From Mucilaginibacter_A sp964236465 (GTDB taxonomy: Bacteria > Bacteroidota > Bacteroidia > Sphingobacteriales > Sphingobacteriaceae): 59,601 bases of DNA. A model generated the notes under the pieces. It was not told where the DNA came from. It did no database searches and was given only the letters and a program-made list of their open reading frames with translations. Of this stretch, positions 49,682-57,817 are shown piece by piece. A program made the position numbers and the translations under genes. Every line of letters begins with the position of its first letter. The stretch's first letter is position 1. Where the stretch lies: positions 1 to 59,601 of the forward strand of contig CAXSBZ010000021.1 of the NCBI GenBank assembly GCA_964236465.1, in the 5' to 3' direction.

Positions 49682-51667
49682 ATGAATGCACATTTAAAAA
49701 GATTATCTGCCGCTGGCATGTTGGTTACACTGGGAATTATTTTTGGTGATATCGGTACGTCTCCGCTCTATGTATTTCAAACTTTGCTGACAGAAGGCGG
49801 AAAGGTGGACCAGTCGCTGGTGCTCGGTTCCATCTCCTGCATCTTCTGGACGCTGACTTTGCAAACCACTTTCAAATATATTTTCATTACGCTCCAGGCA
49901 GATAATAAAGGCGAAGGCGGGATATTTTCGCTCTACGCGCTGGTACGCCGCTACGGCAAATGGCTGGCTATTCCGGCAATAATCGGTGCGGGTACGTTGC
50001 TGGCTGATGGCATCATCACGCCGCCAATTTCGGTTACTTCTGCCATTGAGGGATTACATTTGGTTCCGGCATTGTCCGCTTACATCATTCCGGGAAACGA
50101 ATTGATTTTGCTTATCGTGATCGGGATTATCCTGTTGCTGTTCTTTTTCCAGCAATTTGGCACCAAAGTAATTGGTTCTGCTTTTGGGCCGGTGATGTTG
50201 CTTTGGTTTATTATGCTTGGCCTGTTGGGGACGATGCAGATCGTCCATTATCCGCAGATATTCAAAGCGTTGAACCCGTATTACGGCTTTTCTTTGCTGA
50301 CAGGCCATCCGCGTGGTTTCTGGCTGCTCGGTGCCGTATTTTTGTGTACTACCGGTGCCGAAGCTTTGTATTCCGATCTGGGACATTGCGGCCGGAAAAA
50401 CATTCAAGTGAGCTGGATTTTTGTAAAAACTACTTTGATGCTGAACTACTTAGGCCAAGGTGCCTGGGTTTTGACGCAACCTGCCGGTACTTCTTTTACC
50501 GATGTAAATCCGTTTTTCCAAATCGTGCCCCACACGTTCCTCGTACCAAGTATTATTTTGGCCACATTCGCCACAATTATTGCCAGCCAGGCTTTAATCA
50601 GCGGTTCTTTTACATTGATCAGTGAGGCTGTCAGCATGAATTTTTGGCCACGCATAACCATCAAATTCCCAAGTGATATCCGCGGACAGATCTACATTCC
50701 GAGCATCAATTGGCTGCTATGCTTTGGCTGTATTGCCGTTTCCTTGTATTTCCGCACATCCGAAGCCATGACAGCCGCCTACGGGTTTTCGATTACGGTT
50801 GCCATGTTGATGACCACTCTTTTGGTGTATTATTTTATGCGCTACGTAAAACACTGGCCACTATGGCTCGTCATCATTATCTTATGTGTGTTTGTTACTG
50901 TAGAAGGTTCTTTCTTCGTAGCCAATGCCGTCAAATTACTCAAACGTTTGTTCTTTTTAGTGTTTGAAATTGGTTTGATTTTCACGATGTACATCTGGTA
51001 CCGAGCTAGAAAGATCAATAACCGCTTGCTCACGTTTATCGATCTGAAAGACAAAGTACCGATGTTTAAAGCTCTAAGTGCTGAAGAATCTATTCCAAAA
51101 TTTGCCACGCACCTTATCTATCTCACCAAAGCCAACAATAGCAAGCAGATTGAGCAAAAAATTCTGTATTCTATTTTTAGCCGGATGCCTAAGCGTGCAG
51201 ATATTTATTGGTTCATCCATATCGAACGTGCTGACGACCCGTACACAATGGAATACAGCATTGAGGAGCTGGAAAATGATAAAATTATCCGCGTAGAATT
51301 CAGGCTGGGTTTCAGGATCCAACCGCGCATCAATGTGTTATTCCGGAAAGTAGTGCAGGATATGGTAGCCAATAAAGAACTTGATATTACTTCCAAATAC
51401 GAGTCTCTGAGCCAGTACAATTTAGCGGCAGATTTTCGTTTTGTATTGCTGGAAAAATTCCTTTCCTACGAAAACGAGTTTAGTTTGAAAGAAGGTTTTA
51501 TCCTAAGAAGTTATTTCGCGATCAAACATTATGCACTTTCTGATGCGCAGGCTTACGGCTTGGATACCAGTGAAACTCGGATCGAAAAAATACCTTTGGT
51601 GGTCCATCCGTTTTCCAATTTTGCTTTAAAACGAGTTGAACCAATAGTCAGGACCGTAGTAGAATAA
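49682..51667 (+). CDS. kup: KUP-family potassium transporter
   Basis: 661 residues. The family signature is in the first helices: GIIFGDIGTSPLYVFQTLL (residues about 18-36), then DNKGEGGIFSLYALVRR and GTLLADGIITPPISVTSAIEG. About 12 membrane helices follow, and a soluble C-terminal part of about 200 residues contains a beta-rich domain (TSKYESLSQYNLAADFRFVL). It would import K+ with protons. It stands as a single gene. Confidence 0.93.
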   Translation: MNAHLKRLSAAGMLVTLGIIFGDIGTSPLYVFQTLLTEGGKVDQSLVLGSISCIFWTLTLQTTFKYIFITLQADNKGEGGIFSLYALVRRYGKWLAIPAIIGAGTLLADGIITPPISVTSAIEGLHLVPALSAYIIPGNELILLIVIGIILLLFFFQQFGTKVIGSAFGPVMLLWFIMLGLLGTMQIVHYPQIFKALNPYYGFSLLTGHPRGFWLLGAVFLCTTGAEALYSDLGHCGRKNIQVSWIFVKTTLMLNYLGQGAWVLTQPAGTSFTDVNPFFQIVPHTFLVPSIILATFATIIASQALISGSFTLISEAVSMNFWPRITIKFPSDIRGQIYIPSINWLLCFGCIAVSLYFRTSEAMTAAYGFSITVAMLMTTLLVYYFMRYVKHWPLWLVIIILCVFVTVEGSFFVANAVKLLKRLFFLVFEIGLIFTMYIWYRARKINNRLLTFIDLKDKVPMFKALSAEESIPKFATHLIYLTKANNSKQIEQKILYSIFSRMPKRADIYWFIHIERADDPYTMEYSIEELENDKIIRVEFRLGFRIQPRINVLFRKVVQDMVANKELDITSKYESLSQYNLAADFRFVLLEKFLSYENEFSLKEGFILRSYFAIKHYALSDAQAYGLDTSETRIEKIPLVVHPFSNFALKRVEPIVRTVVE

Positions 51668-51668
51668 A

Positions 51669-51884
51669 TTAAAACCGTTTTTTATCCAAATAGGCACCAA
51701 TCAATTGTACGTTTTCTGCGGTCAGCTCTTCGCCTGCTACTTCCTCCAAGCACCAGCCGCCGTTTTCTCTCAAAATTGTGCCGATAAAAACAGTATCCAT
51801 CGTGATGCGGTACAAATCCGATCCCATAGGTTGTGCACGGCAAATGGCATTTTTAAAAATACCGGAAATTTGGATCGCTTCCAT
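51669..51884 (-). CDS. Small hypothetical protein, 71 aa
   Basis: Start at the ATG at 51884 (MEAIQISGIFKNAICRAQPM); an earlier in-frame start would add a hydrophobic stretch that does not look like a signal peptide. The sequence fits a small conserved beta-rich protein. No family name is known to me. An exact repeat is in frame at 51785-51796, read as M-D-T-V-F-I. It converges with kup across one base. Confidence 0.6.
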   Translation of the reverse strand: MEAIQISGIFKNAICRAQPMGSDLYRITMDTVFIGTILRENGGWCLEEVAGEELTAENVQLIGAYLDKKRF

Positions 51885-51944
51885 AAGCGGCAAAGATAGC
51901 ACAATAATAAGTGCTGTTTTGAAAAGCCGGAAATCGTATAAAAA

Positions 51945-51980
51945 CAAAAAAATCCCCGGCCAGTAGCCGGGGATTTTTAT
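51945..51980. terminator. Strong terminator hairpin
   Basis: AATCCCCGGC (51951-51960) pairs with GCCGGGGATT (51966-51975) around a 5-base loop, with A runs on the left and T runs on the right. It lies 10 bases after the stop of the Asn/Gln-rich gene on the minus strand and would end its transcript. Confidence 0.8.
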
Positions 51981-51989
51981 AAAAACAAC

Positions 51990-52454
51990 TTACCAACTGC
52001 GGTAATATCGGTTGCGGTCATCCCGATCGCGGCGGTCGCGGTCGCGGTCTCTCCTATCGCGGTCAAACCTGAAATCACGGCTCCTTCTATCCCGGTCGCG
52101 GAAATCGCGGTCTGCATAATCCCTACCGCCCTGGCCTTGGTTCTGGTAATTCTGGCCGCCTTGATTTGGCCTGTTCTGGCCCTGATAATTTGAATTTCCC
52201 TGGTTCTGGCTGTTTTGATTGCTGCCTTGCCCGTAATTATTTTGTCCCTGGTTTTGATAATTCTGGCCGCTTTGGTTTTGAGCCTGGTTTTGATTATTGT
52301 ATCCGTTTTGCTGATTGCCGGAACCGGATTTTCCACTGGTAGTTGTACCGTTTTGGTTTTGGCGGTTGCCGCGGTCCTGAGCAAAAGCAGCATTGGTTAA
52401 ATTGAAACTCAGGGCAGATAAAACAACCAGCATTGTAACTTTTAGCGTTTTCAT
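51990..52454 (-). CDS. Exported Asn/Gln-rich protein with Asp/Arg-rich tail
   Basis: 154 residues. A signal peptide (KVTMLVVLSALSFNLTNAAF, cut near AFAQ) is followed by about 75 residues of Gln, Asn, Gly, Ser and Tyr in prion-like composition (NQNQAQNQSGQNYQNQGQ). A C-terminal part of about 45 residues made of D-R dipeptides (for example DRDRRDRDRDRRDRDDRNR) follows. No fold is expected for either. It may be a sticky extracellular or periplasmic protein, or bind nucleic acid or divalent ions. The opposite-strand frame is a shadow created by the repeats. Confidence 0.75.
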   Translation of the reverse strand: MKTLKVTMLVVLSALSFNLTNAAFAQDRGNRQNQNGTTTSGKSGSGNQQNGYNNQNQAQNQSGQNYQNQGQNNYGQGSNQNSQNQGNSNYQGQNRPNQGGQNYQNQGQGGRDYADRDFRDRDRRSRDFRFDRDRRDRDRDRRDRDDRNRYYRSW

Positions 52455-53108
52455 AATTTCTGTTTTTTAAAGATTGATGATGAATAGAGCAGTTACAATT
52501 GCAGTAGTTTAATTAGAAAATATATACTTTTTTGGGTTAAACCTTTTACAAGTTTAAGCTCAAAAAGCTCGAAATCAGAAGGTTTATTTAAGTTGAAAAT
52601 TTATCCAGGTTCAACCAAAACAGATACAAGTTCAATCGTTGATGTTGATTTTAGGGATACAAGATTTAATTCTAATTGTTAAAAACTGTTTAAACTTCTA
52701 CCGCAAAATCGTGATGCTTCTTTTACCCTATAAAAATCCTTTTACCCTATAAAAAAATAGTGTTTGTATCTTAAAAGATTGCAGAGATTTCATTGGTTTT
52801 TATGCTATTCTATTTTTGTTTTTGGCTAAAGCCTTTGTTTGTTGCTCTTGTCCACGGCCTGAAGGCCGTTGCAATTGAAACCTGATAATCATCCTGCCGA
52901 AAGAAATTTGTTTGTTACCAATAAGTATAAAAATTGTAAAACAGATTGCCCAAGTTGCCACGGCCTTCAGGCCGTGGATTATAGGTAAAATACGTTGGCT
53001 TTAGCCAAAATAGCCGAAAAGAAATTTAAATAAGCTCTTACAATTTACATAAAACAGGCCGGAACAAACATTCCGGTCTTGATAAATCTTTATACCAATA
53101 CAACAAAC
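52455..53108. other. Gene-free region with REP-like hairpins
   Basis: 654 bases without a gene. It contains a low-GC stretch with no feature, an exact interspersed repeat (52713-52724) followed by CCTATAAAA twice, a composite REP-like element (52824-53006) and a possible terminator for treS on the minus strand (53055-53080, CCGGAA with TTCCGG). Confidence 0.6.
52824..53020. repeat. Composite REP-like element (two hairpin pairs in inverted order)
   Basis: Left half: GGCTAAAGCC (52824-52833) then a hairpin ACGGCCTGAAGGCCGT around 52854. Right half: the perfect hairpin CCACGGCCTTCAGGCCGTGG (52958-52977) then GGCTTTAGCC (52997-53006). The two halves are the same unit in opposite orientation with a spacer of about 85 bases, the layout of bacterial interspersed mosaic elements. 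A homologous single unit lies at 56795-56880. REP families in Bacteroidota are usually spread by RAYT transposases, none of which is in the window. Confidence 0.7.
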
Positions 53109-56100
53109 TTACACCAGCTTAATACTGTTTTTAACCATATAAATGATGCCTTGCAATGGGATAATTACCCAGTCCGGCCGGTGGTTCAGTTCGTAAACCA
53201 GCTCGTTCAACGCTTTTTCCAGCAAGAAAACCTGCAACAAGGTATTCAACCCTGCTGTGTCTTTCGGCATAAAACCTGCATCTTTTACCGTATCCAAATA
53301 AGCTTTCATAAAAAAACCGCTGACGTAATGAAACCATTGTTCGGCAAAAGGCAGCAATTTGTTGATGTCATCTTCGCGAACCTGGTTATCGGCATACAAA
53401 CTTCGGTAAGCCACATAATTGAGCGAACGGATCATGCTGGCCACATCCCAAATGGCAGATCTTTTAATCCTGCGTTCGCTAAAACGCCGCTCCGGATTGC
53501 CTTCAAAATCAACGATATAAAAATCTTTTCCGGTAAATAAAACCTGCTCCAAATTATAATCGCCATGCACGCGGATCTTATCTACCTCGATCCTTTTACT
53601 GTAAATGGTTTTAAAAATTTGCAGGATATGTTGTTTCATTGCCAATACTTCTTTTGCCGCTGCTTTTTCATACTCCGGCAAATCTTTTAGCCTGGCATTC
53701 AGCAAGCTAAAAGTGGTGCGCACCAAAGCCTGCAAAGCCGAATACAACGACCGCTGATAATGCAGCGAATATTCTTCAGGTGCAAAATCCGGCAGGTTTT
53801 TATCAGAAGCCAGAGCCAGATGCAGTTCGCCGGTGCGCTGGCCCAGCAGGTGCGCGCGGTTGGCTACCATATTGTCCAGCAACTCGATCATATAGGCCGG
53901 CATTTCATCATAAACCGATGAATTGCTGAGCGTGCCTTTCATATCCGTAATCAAGGGCGGAATATCCGGCAGGGCGATCACGCGCTCATTAAAATCATTC
54001 ATCCGGTCGAGCATATACGTCCAGCCATCGCTGTTGCTTTGCACCACTTCCTGCATCATGCCAAGCACTAGATCGCCGTTTTCAAATTTCCATTCAATGG
54101 AGCCTTCCAGTGCCGGCATATTTTTAAAATTGGTTTTTGTGCTGAGAAAACGGATGATTTCCAGATCGGAATTGATCACATAATCCAGCTTCCGGAAAAG
54201 TTTGATGCAGAAGATATTGCCGTAAACAACCAGCGTGTTTACTTGTGAAGCCGACAATACACGCGGCTTGATTTTTTCATTTTCTGCCAGCTGTTTTTTC
54301 AGCAATTTGCTTCCTTTAAAAATCAGTTCGCTGTTTGTCAACCTGATCGAATGATGGTTTGAAGCCAGTTCCAATATTGCCATTTGCAGATCGATCCCGT
54401 AAATCGCGTCGTACAAAATGCCTTCTTCACCGTTCACAACCAGTTTCGCCAGCACGGCATTCGGGCAGGTTTCCTGAATTTTAGATGAAAAAGGCTGCTT
54501 GCCAAAAGCCACCGGAAGCTGAAACTTATCCGGAAAACCATTTTGATAACTCACCTCGATTAGCAGATAAAAAACAGTGTTTTCTGCGGCCGGCACTTCG
54601 GCATAATCGGTGATTTTGATGCTTTCTATCCGTTTTTCTTTGCTGTCAAACCAAGGCATCAGCAACAAATACTGCGGCAAAATATCGTTTTCCAGCAGTT
54701 CAAGGTTTTCTTTGGAAGTAATATTTTTCCATTGTTTCAGTTGAAGCGAAGGCAGTTCGGCACTGTCGGTTATGCCAGATACTTCTTTTATCAGCTCAAA
54801 ACACTGGCAGGCGTGCGCATCCAGCGTAAACAGATAAGGCAAATCAGGTTTGATCTGCGGGAAGCGGTTTTTGCTCATCACTTCCACCGGCACGTAGCTG
54901 GTAAAAGCATCTAAATCCAGTTCCGCAGCCTGCGGATAGCGGGATAAATTGGCTACCACCAGCATCACCTGATCCTGATAAGTACGGGTGTAAACCAGCA
55001 CTTTAGCGTTTTCGGTTGGGATAAAAGCCAAATCACCACGGCCAAAAGCTTTGTATTTTTTCCGCATGGCGATCATCCTTTTCGTCCACCACAACAAGGA
55101 GGATGTATTTTTAGACTGAAGCTCTACATTTACAGCTTCAAACTGATACTGCGGATCCAGAATCAGCGGCAGATACAACCGTTGCGGATTGGCCTGCGAA
55201 AACCCGGCATTGCGGTCGGAAGTCCATTGCATCGGTGTGCGCACGCCATCCCGGTCGCCCAAATAAAAATTATCGCCCATCCCGATTTCATCACCATAAT
55301 ATAAAACCGGCGTTCCGGGAAGCGTAAAAAGCAAACTATTGAGCAGTTCGATTTTGTTGCGGCTATTTTCCAGCAGGGGTGCCAGCCGATGCCGGATACC
55401 CAGATTAATACGCGCTTTCGGGTTTTTGACATAAGATTTGTACATGTAATCGCGCTCCTCGTCGGTCACCATTTCCAGCGTCAGTTCATCGTGGTTCCGC
55501 AAAAAAATGGCCCACTGGCAGCTCTCTGGGATGGCAGGCGTTTGCTCAAAAATGTCCGTCAGCGGATAGCGGTCTTCCATTTGCAGTGCCATAAACATGC
55601 GCGGCATCACCGGGAAGTGGTAGTTCATCTGGCACTCGTCGCCGTCACCAAAATAGGCAGCCGCATCTTCCGGCCACATATTGGCTTCGGCCAGCAGCAG
55701 CGTTCCGGGGAAATGTTCATCCACATATTTGCGGAGTTTTTTGAGGTAAGCGTGCGTTTCGGGCAGGTTTTCGCAGTTGGTCCCGTCGCGTTCAAACAAA
55801 TACGGCACTGCATCCAACCGGAAACCATCTACGCCCAACTTACACCAGTAATCAATAATTTTGAAAACCTCTTCCTGCACGGCCGGGTTATCATAATTTA
55901 AATCCGGCTGATGGTTGAAAAAACGGTGCCAGTAATATTGTTTGGCAACCGGGTCCCAGGTCCAGTTGGAAACCTCAAAATCCTGAAAAATGATCCGTGC
56001 ATCTTCAAACTGCTGCGTATTATCCGTCCACACATAATAATCACGGTGGCTGGAGCCGATTGGTGCTTTCCGCGCCCGTTGAAACCAGGGATGCTGATCG

Positions 56101-56441
56101 GAAGTATGGTTGATTACCAGCTCGGTAATCACTTTTAAATCCCGTTCATGTGCCTCTTTTAGCAGCTGTTTAAACTGTATGATAGTACCGTAAGATGGGT
56201 TAATGCTGTAATAATCAGCAATATCGTAGCCGTCATCTTTCAATGGCGAAGGATAAAACGGCAACAGCCAAATGGCCGTAATGCCCAAATCCTGCAAGTA
56301 ATCCAACTTTTGCAGCAAACCTTCAAAATCGCCGATACCGTCGCCATTACCATCGCAAAATGCTTTGATGTGCAGCTCATAAATCACGGCATCTTTATAC
56401 CAATGTATTTTATCGTCTAATCTAATTTTTTCTTCAGGCAT
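53109..56441 (-). CDS. treS: Trehalose synthase fused to maltokinase
   Basis: 1110 residues in two parts. Part 1 (about 1-550) is GH13 trehalose synthase: YELHIKAFCDGNGDGIGDFE, ITELVINHTSDQHPWF (region I), GVDGFRLDAVPYLFER (nucleophile Asp), LLAEANMWPEDA (acid Glu), IFLRNHDELTLEM (region IV), GDRDGVRTPMQW. Part 2 (about 560-1110) is maltokinase with HGDYNLEQVLF near residue 957 and YIVDFEGNPERRFSERR. It would convert trehalose to maltose and phosphorylate it to maltose 1-phosphate for glucan synthesis. Two exact repeats are in frame: 53122-53133 at the C-terminus (K-N-S-I) and 54779-54790 (I-K-E-V-S). Confidence 0.93.
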   Translation of the reverse strand: MPEEKIRLDDKIHWYKDAVIYELHIKAFCDGNGDGIGDFEGLLQKLDYLQDLGITAIWLLPFYPSPLKDDGYDIADYYSINPSYGTIIQFKQLLKEAHERDLKVITELVINHTSDQHPWFQRARKAPIGSSHRDYYVWTDNTQQFEDARIIFQDFEVSNWTWDPVAKQYYWHRFFNHQPDLNYDNPAVQEEVFKIIDYWCKLGVDGFRLDAVPYLFERDGTNCENLPETHAYLKKLRKYVDEHFPGTLLLAEANMWPEDAAAYFGDGDECQMNYHFPVMPRMFMALQMEDRYPLTDIFEQTPAIPESCQWAIFLRNHDELTLEMVTDEERDYMYKSYVKNPKARINLGIRHRLAPLLENSRNKIELLNSLLFTLPGTPVLYYGDEIGMGDNFYLGDRDGVRTPMQWTSDRNAGFSQANPQRLYLPLILDPQYQFEAVNVELQSKNTSSLLWWTKRMIAMRKKYKAFGRGDLAFIPTENAKVLVYTRTYQDQVMLVVANLSRYPQAAELDLDAFTSYVPVEVMSKNRFPQIKPDLPYLFTLDAHACQCFELIKEVSGITDSAELPSLQLKQWKNITSKENLELLENDILPQYLLLMPWFDSKEKRIESIKITDYAEVPAAENTVFYLLIEVSYQNGFPDKFQLPVAFGKQPFSSKIQETCPNAVLAKLVVNGEEGILYDAIYGIDLQMAILELASNHHSIRLTNSELIFKGSKLLKKQLAENEKIKPRVLSASQVNTLVVYGNIFCIKLFRKLDYVINSDLEIIRFLSTKTNFKNMPALEGSIEWKFENGDLVLGMMQEVVQSNSDGWTYMLDRMNDFNERVIALPDIPPLITDMKGTLSNSSVYDEMPAYMIELLDNMVANRAHLLGQRTGELHLALASDKNLPDFAPEEYSLHYQRSLYSALQALVRTTFSLLNARLKDLPEYEKAAAKEVLAMKQHILQIFKTIYSKRIEVDKIRVHGDYNLEQVLFTGKDFYIVDFEGNPERRFSERRIKRSAIWDVASMIRSLNYVAYRSLYADNQVREDDINKLLPFAEQWFHYVSGFFMKAYLDTVKDAGFMPKDTAGLNTLLQVFLLEKALNELVYELNHRPDWVIIPLQGIIYMVKNSIKLV

Positions 56442-56683
56442 CGTCCGGCTTTACCAATTTATGTTCATGTTGTTTTCAAAGATAAATCTGTTTTGATATT
56501 TCCGGTAAAAACCCAGCACAATTTTAGTATGGTAAAAACAGCATGGCTTGCTTTTACATTTCTTTTATCTATTTGATTTTCATAACAATACACTACTTTT
56601 TGACAAATTACAACCAAAAAATATACGTTGCATATAAGAAAAACTGATAATGCTTTCGCTTCAATTAAAAAAAAACTAGCCGA

Positions 56684-56836
56684 ATGATTGCCGATTTTGA
56701 AGCCTATTCAGGTGCTAAAAGTTACCGGTTTACGCAGCAGTTTTTTGAAGATCAGGCGGCGCAGACTCCTGATAGTATAGCTGTTGTAAAAATTCAAGTT
56801 GCTACGGCCTTTAGACCGTGGATTGTAAATAAATGA
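56684..56836 (+). pseudogene. Remnant of an NRPS-like adenylation domain gene
   Basis: A 50-codon frame reads IADFEAYSGAKSYRFTQQ then FFEDQAAQTPDSIAVV. The second part matches the conserved start of nonribosomal peptide synthetase adenylation domains (xFEEQAARTPDAIAVV). The frame runs into a REP-like unit and stops. The remainder of such a gene is absent, so this is a fragment left by a deletion or by the REP unit. The match is short but characteristic. Confidence 0.45.
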
Positions 56837-56880
56837 ATTATGGCTTTAGCCAAAATAGCCGAGGAAAATATTTAAACAGC
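56795..56880. repeat. REP-like unit, single copy
   Basis: CTACGGCCTTTAGACCGTGG (56802-56821) then GGCTTTAGCC (56842-56851), followed by AAATAGCCGAGGAAAATATT. It matches the right half of the composite element at 52958-53020 in order, orientation and flanks. It disrupts or borders the NRPS-like remnant. Confidence 0.68.
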
Positions 56881-56895
56881 CTTTTACATTTCAAA

Positions 56896-57711
56896 CTAAA
56901 GCTTTCTCCAAATTTTTTCTTTCAGATTGATCTTTTGGTAATGCTGACCCGCAGCTGTAAAACGAAGCGTTTCTTTGCTTCCCAAACCCAAAAAACCATG
57001 CTTTTCCAAACTGGCATCAAACAAATTGATGACCCGGTTTTGCAGTTCCTGGTTAAAATAGATAAACACATTCCGGCAAATGATCAGCTGAAAATGATTA
57101 AAAGAAGCATCAGCTGCCAGGTTGTGAGTTGAAAATACGATCCGCTTTTTGAGCTGTTCATCAAATTTCACCAAATCGTAATGCGCGGTATAATAGTCTG
57201 AAAAATACTGGTTGCCGCCCGCCAGAACATAGTTTTCAGAATATTTTTTCATTCCGCTCAGCGGGAAAATGCCGGCTGCAGCTATTTTTAATACTTCCGG
57301 GTTGATGTCTGTGGCGTACAAAATGGTTTTGTGCAGCAGATTGAGTTCTTTGAGTAAAATAGCAACTGCATATACTTCTTCACCGGTAGAACAGCCGGCG
57401 TGCCAGATGCGGATCAATGGGAATTGGCTCAGCAAAGGCAAAACCTCATTTCTCAAAGTCAGGAAAAAAGAAGGATCGCGGAACATTTCCGTCACCGGCA
57501 CCATCACCTCTGCAATAAACCGGTTTAAAAATTCGGGATCACTTCGGATGGAGTCCTGAAAAGCAGCGAAACCGGAAAACGAACCCAACTGAAAAAGCCG
57601 ATTAATACGGCGTTGCATCATCGGCTCGGAATAGCCCGAAAAATCGTAGCCATACAACTCAATCAGATCGTTCAGCACCAGGGCAATTTCTTTTTCCGTC
57701 AGCAAAAGCAT
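56896..57711 (-). CDS. CheR-type protein glutamate methyltransferase
   Basis: 271 residues. The helical N-terminal domain contains LIELYGYDFSGYSEPMMQRR. The SAM-binding domain contains RIWHAGCSTGEEVYAVAILL, YATDINPEVLKIAA and IICRNVFIYFNQELQNRVIN. In Bacteroidota such CheR proteins usually accompany hybrid kinases and are not part of classical chemotaxis. It follows the hybrid kinase gene on the same strand with about 106 bases between. An exact repeat is in frame at 57099-57110 (D-A-S-F-N). Confidence 0.92.
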   Translation of the reverse strand: MLLLTEKEIALVLNDLIELYGYDFSGYSEPMMQRRINRLFQLGSFSGFAAFQDSIRSDPEFLNRFIAEVMVPVTEMFRDPSFFLTLRNEVLPLLSQFPLIRIWHAGCSTGEEVYAVAILLKELNLLHKTILYATDINPEVLKIAAAGIFPLSGMKKYSENYVLAGGNQYFSDYYTAHYDLVKFDEQLKKRIVFSTHNLAADASFNHFQLIICRNVFIYFNQELQNRVINLFDASLEKHGFLGLGSKETLRFTAAGQHYQKINLKEKIWRKL

Positions 57712-57817
57712 TCAAATTTTAGGTCGATAAAAGAAGCATTGCCTAAATTAAGGTGTTGGTTGTTAATAGTCAATAGTTCATTGCTGATGGCGACAACTGA
57801 TAGCTAACTGCTGATTG

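Larger units (their letters stand above)
56442..56895. other. Gene-poor region of 454 bases with remnants
   Basis: AT-rich. It contains an exact repeat (56533-56544, with a 5' TTTTAG arm), the NRPS-like remnant (56684-56836) and a REP-like unit (56795-56880). I see no intact gene. Confidence 0.6.

Noticed and set aside
51977..52400. Ile/Thr/Lys-rich and hydrophobic frames overlapping the Asn/Gln-rich gene
   Set aside because: Shadows of the same repeat. They lack a normal start context and the signal peptide favours 51990-52454.
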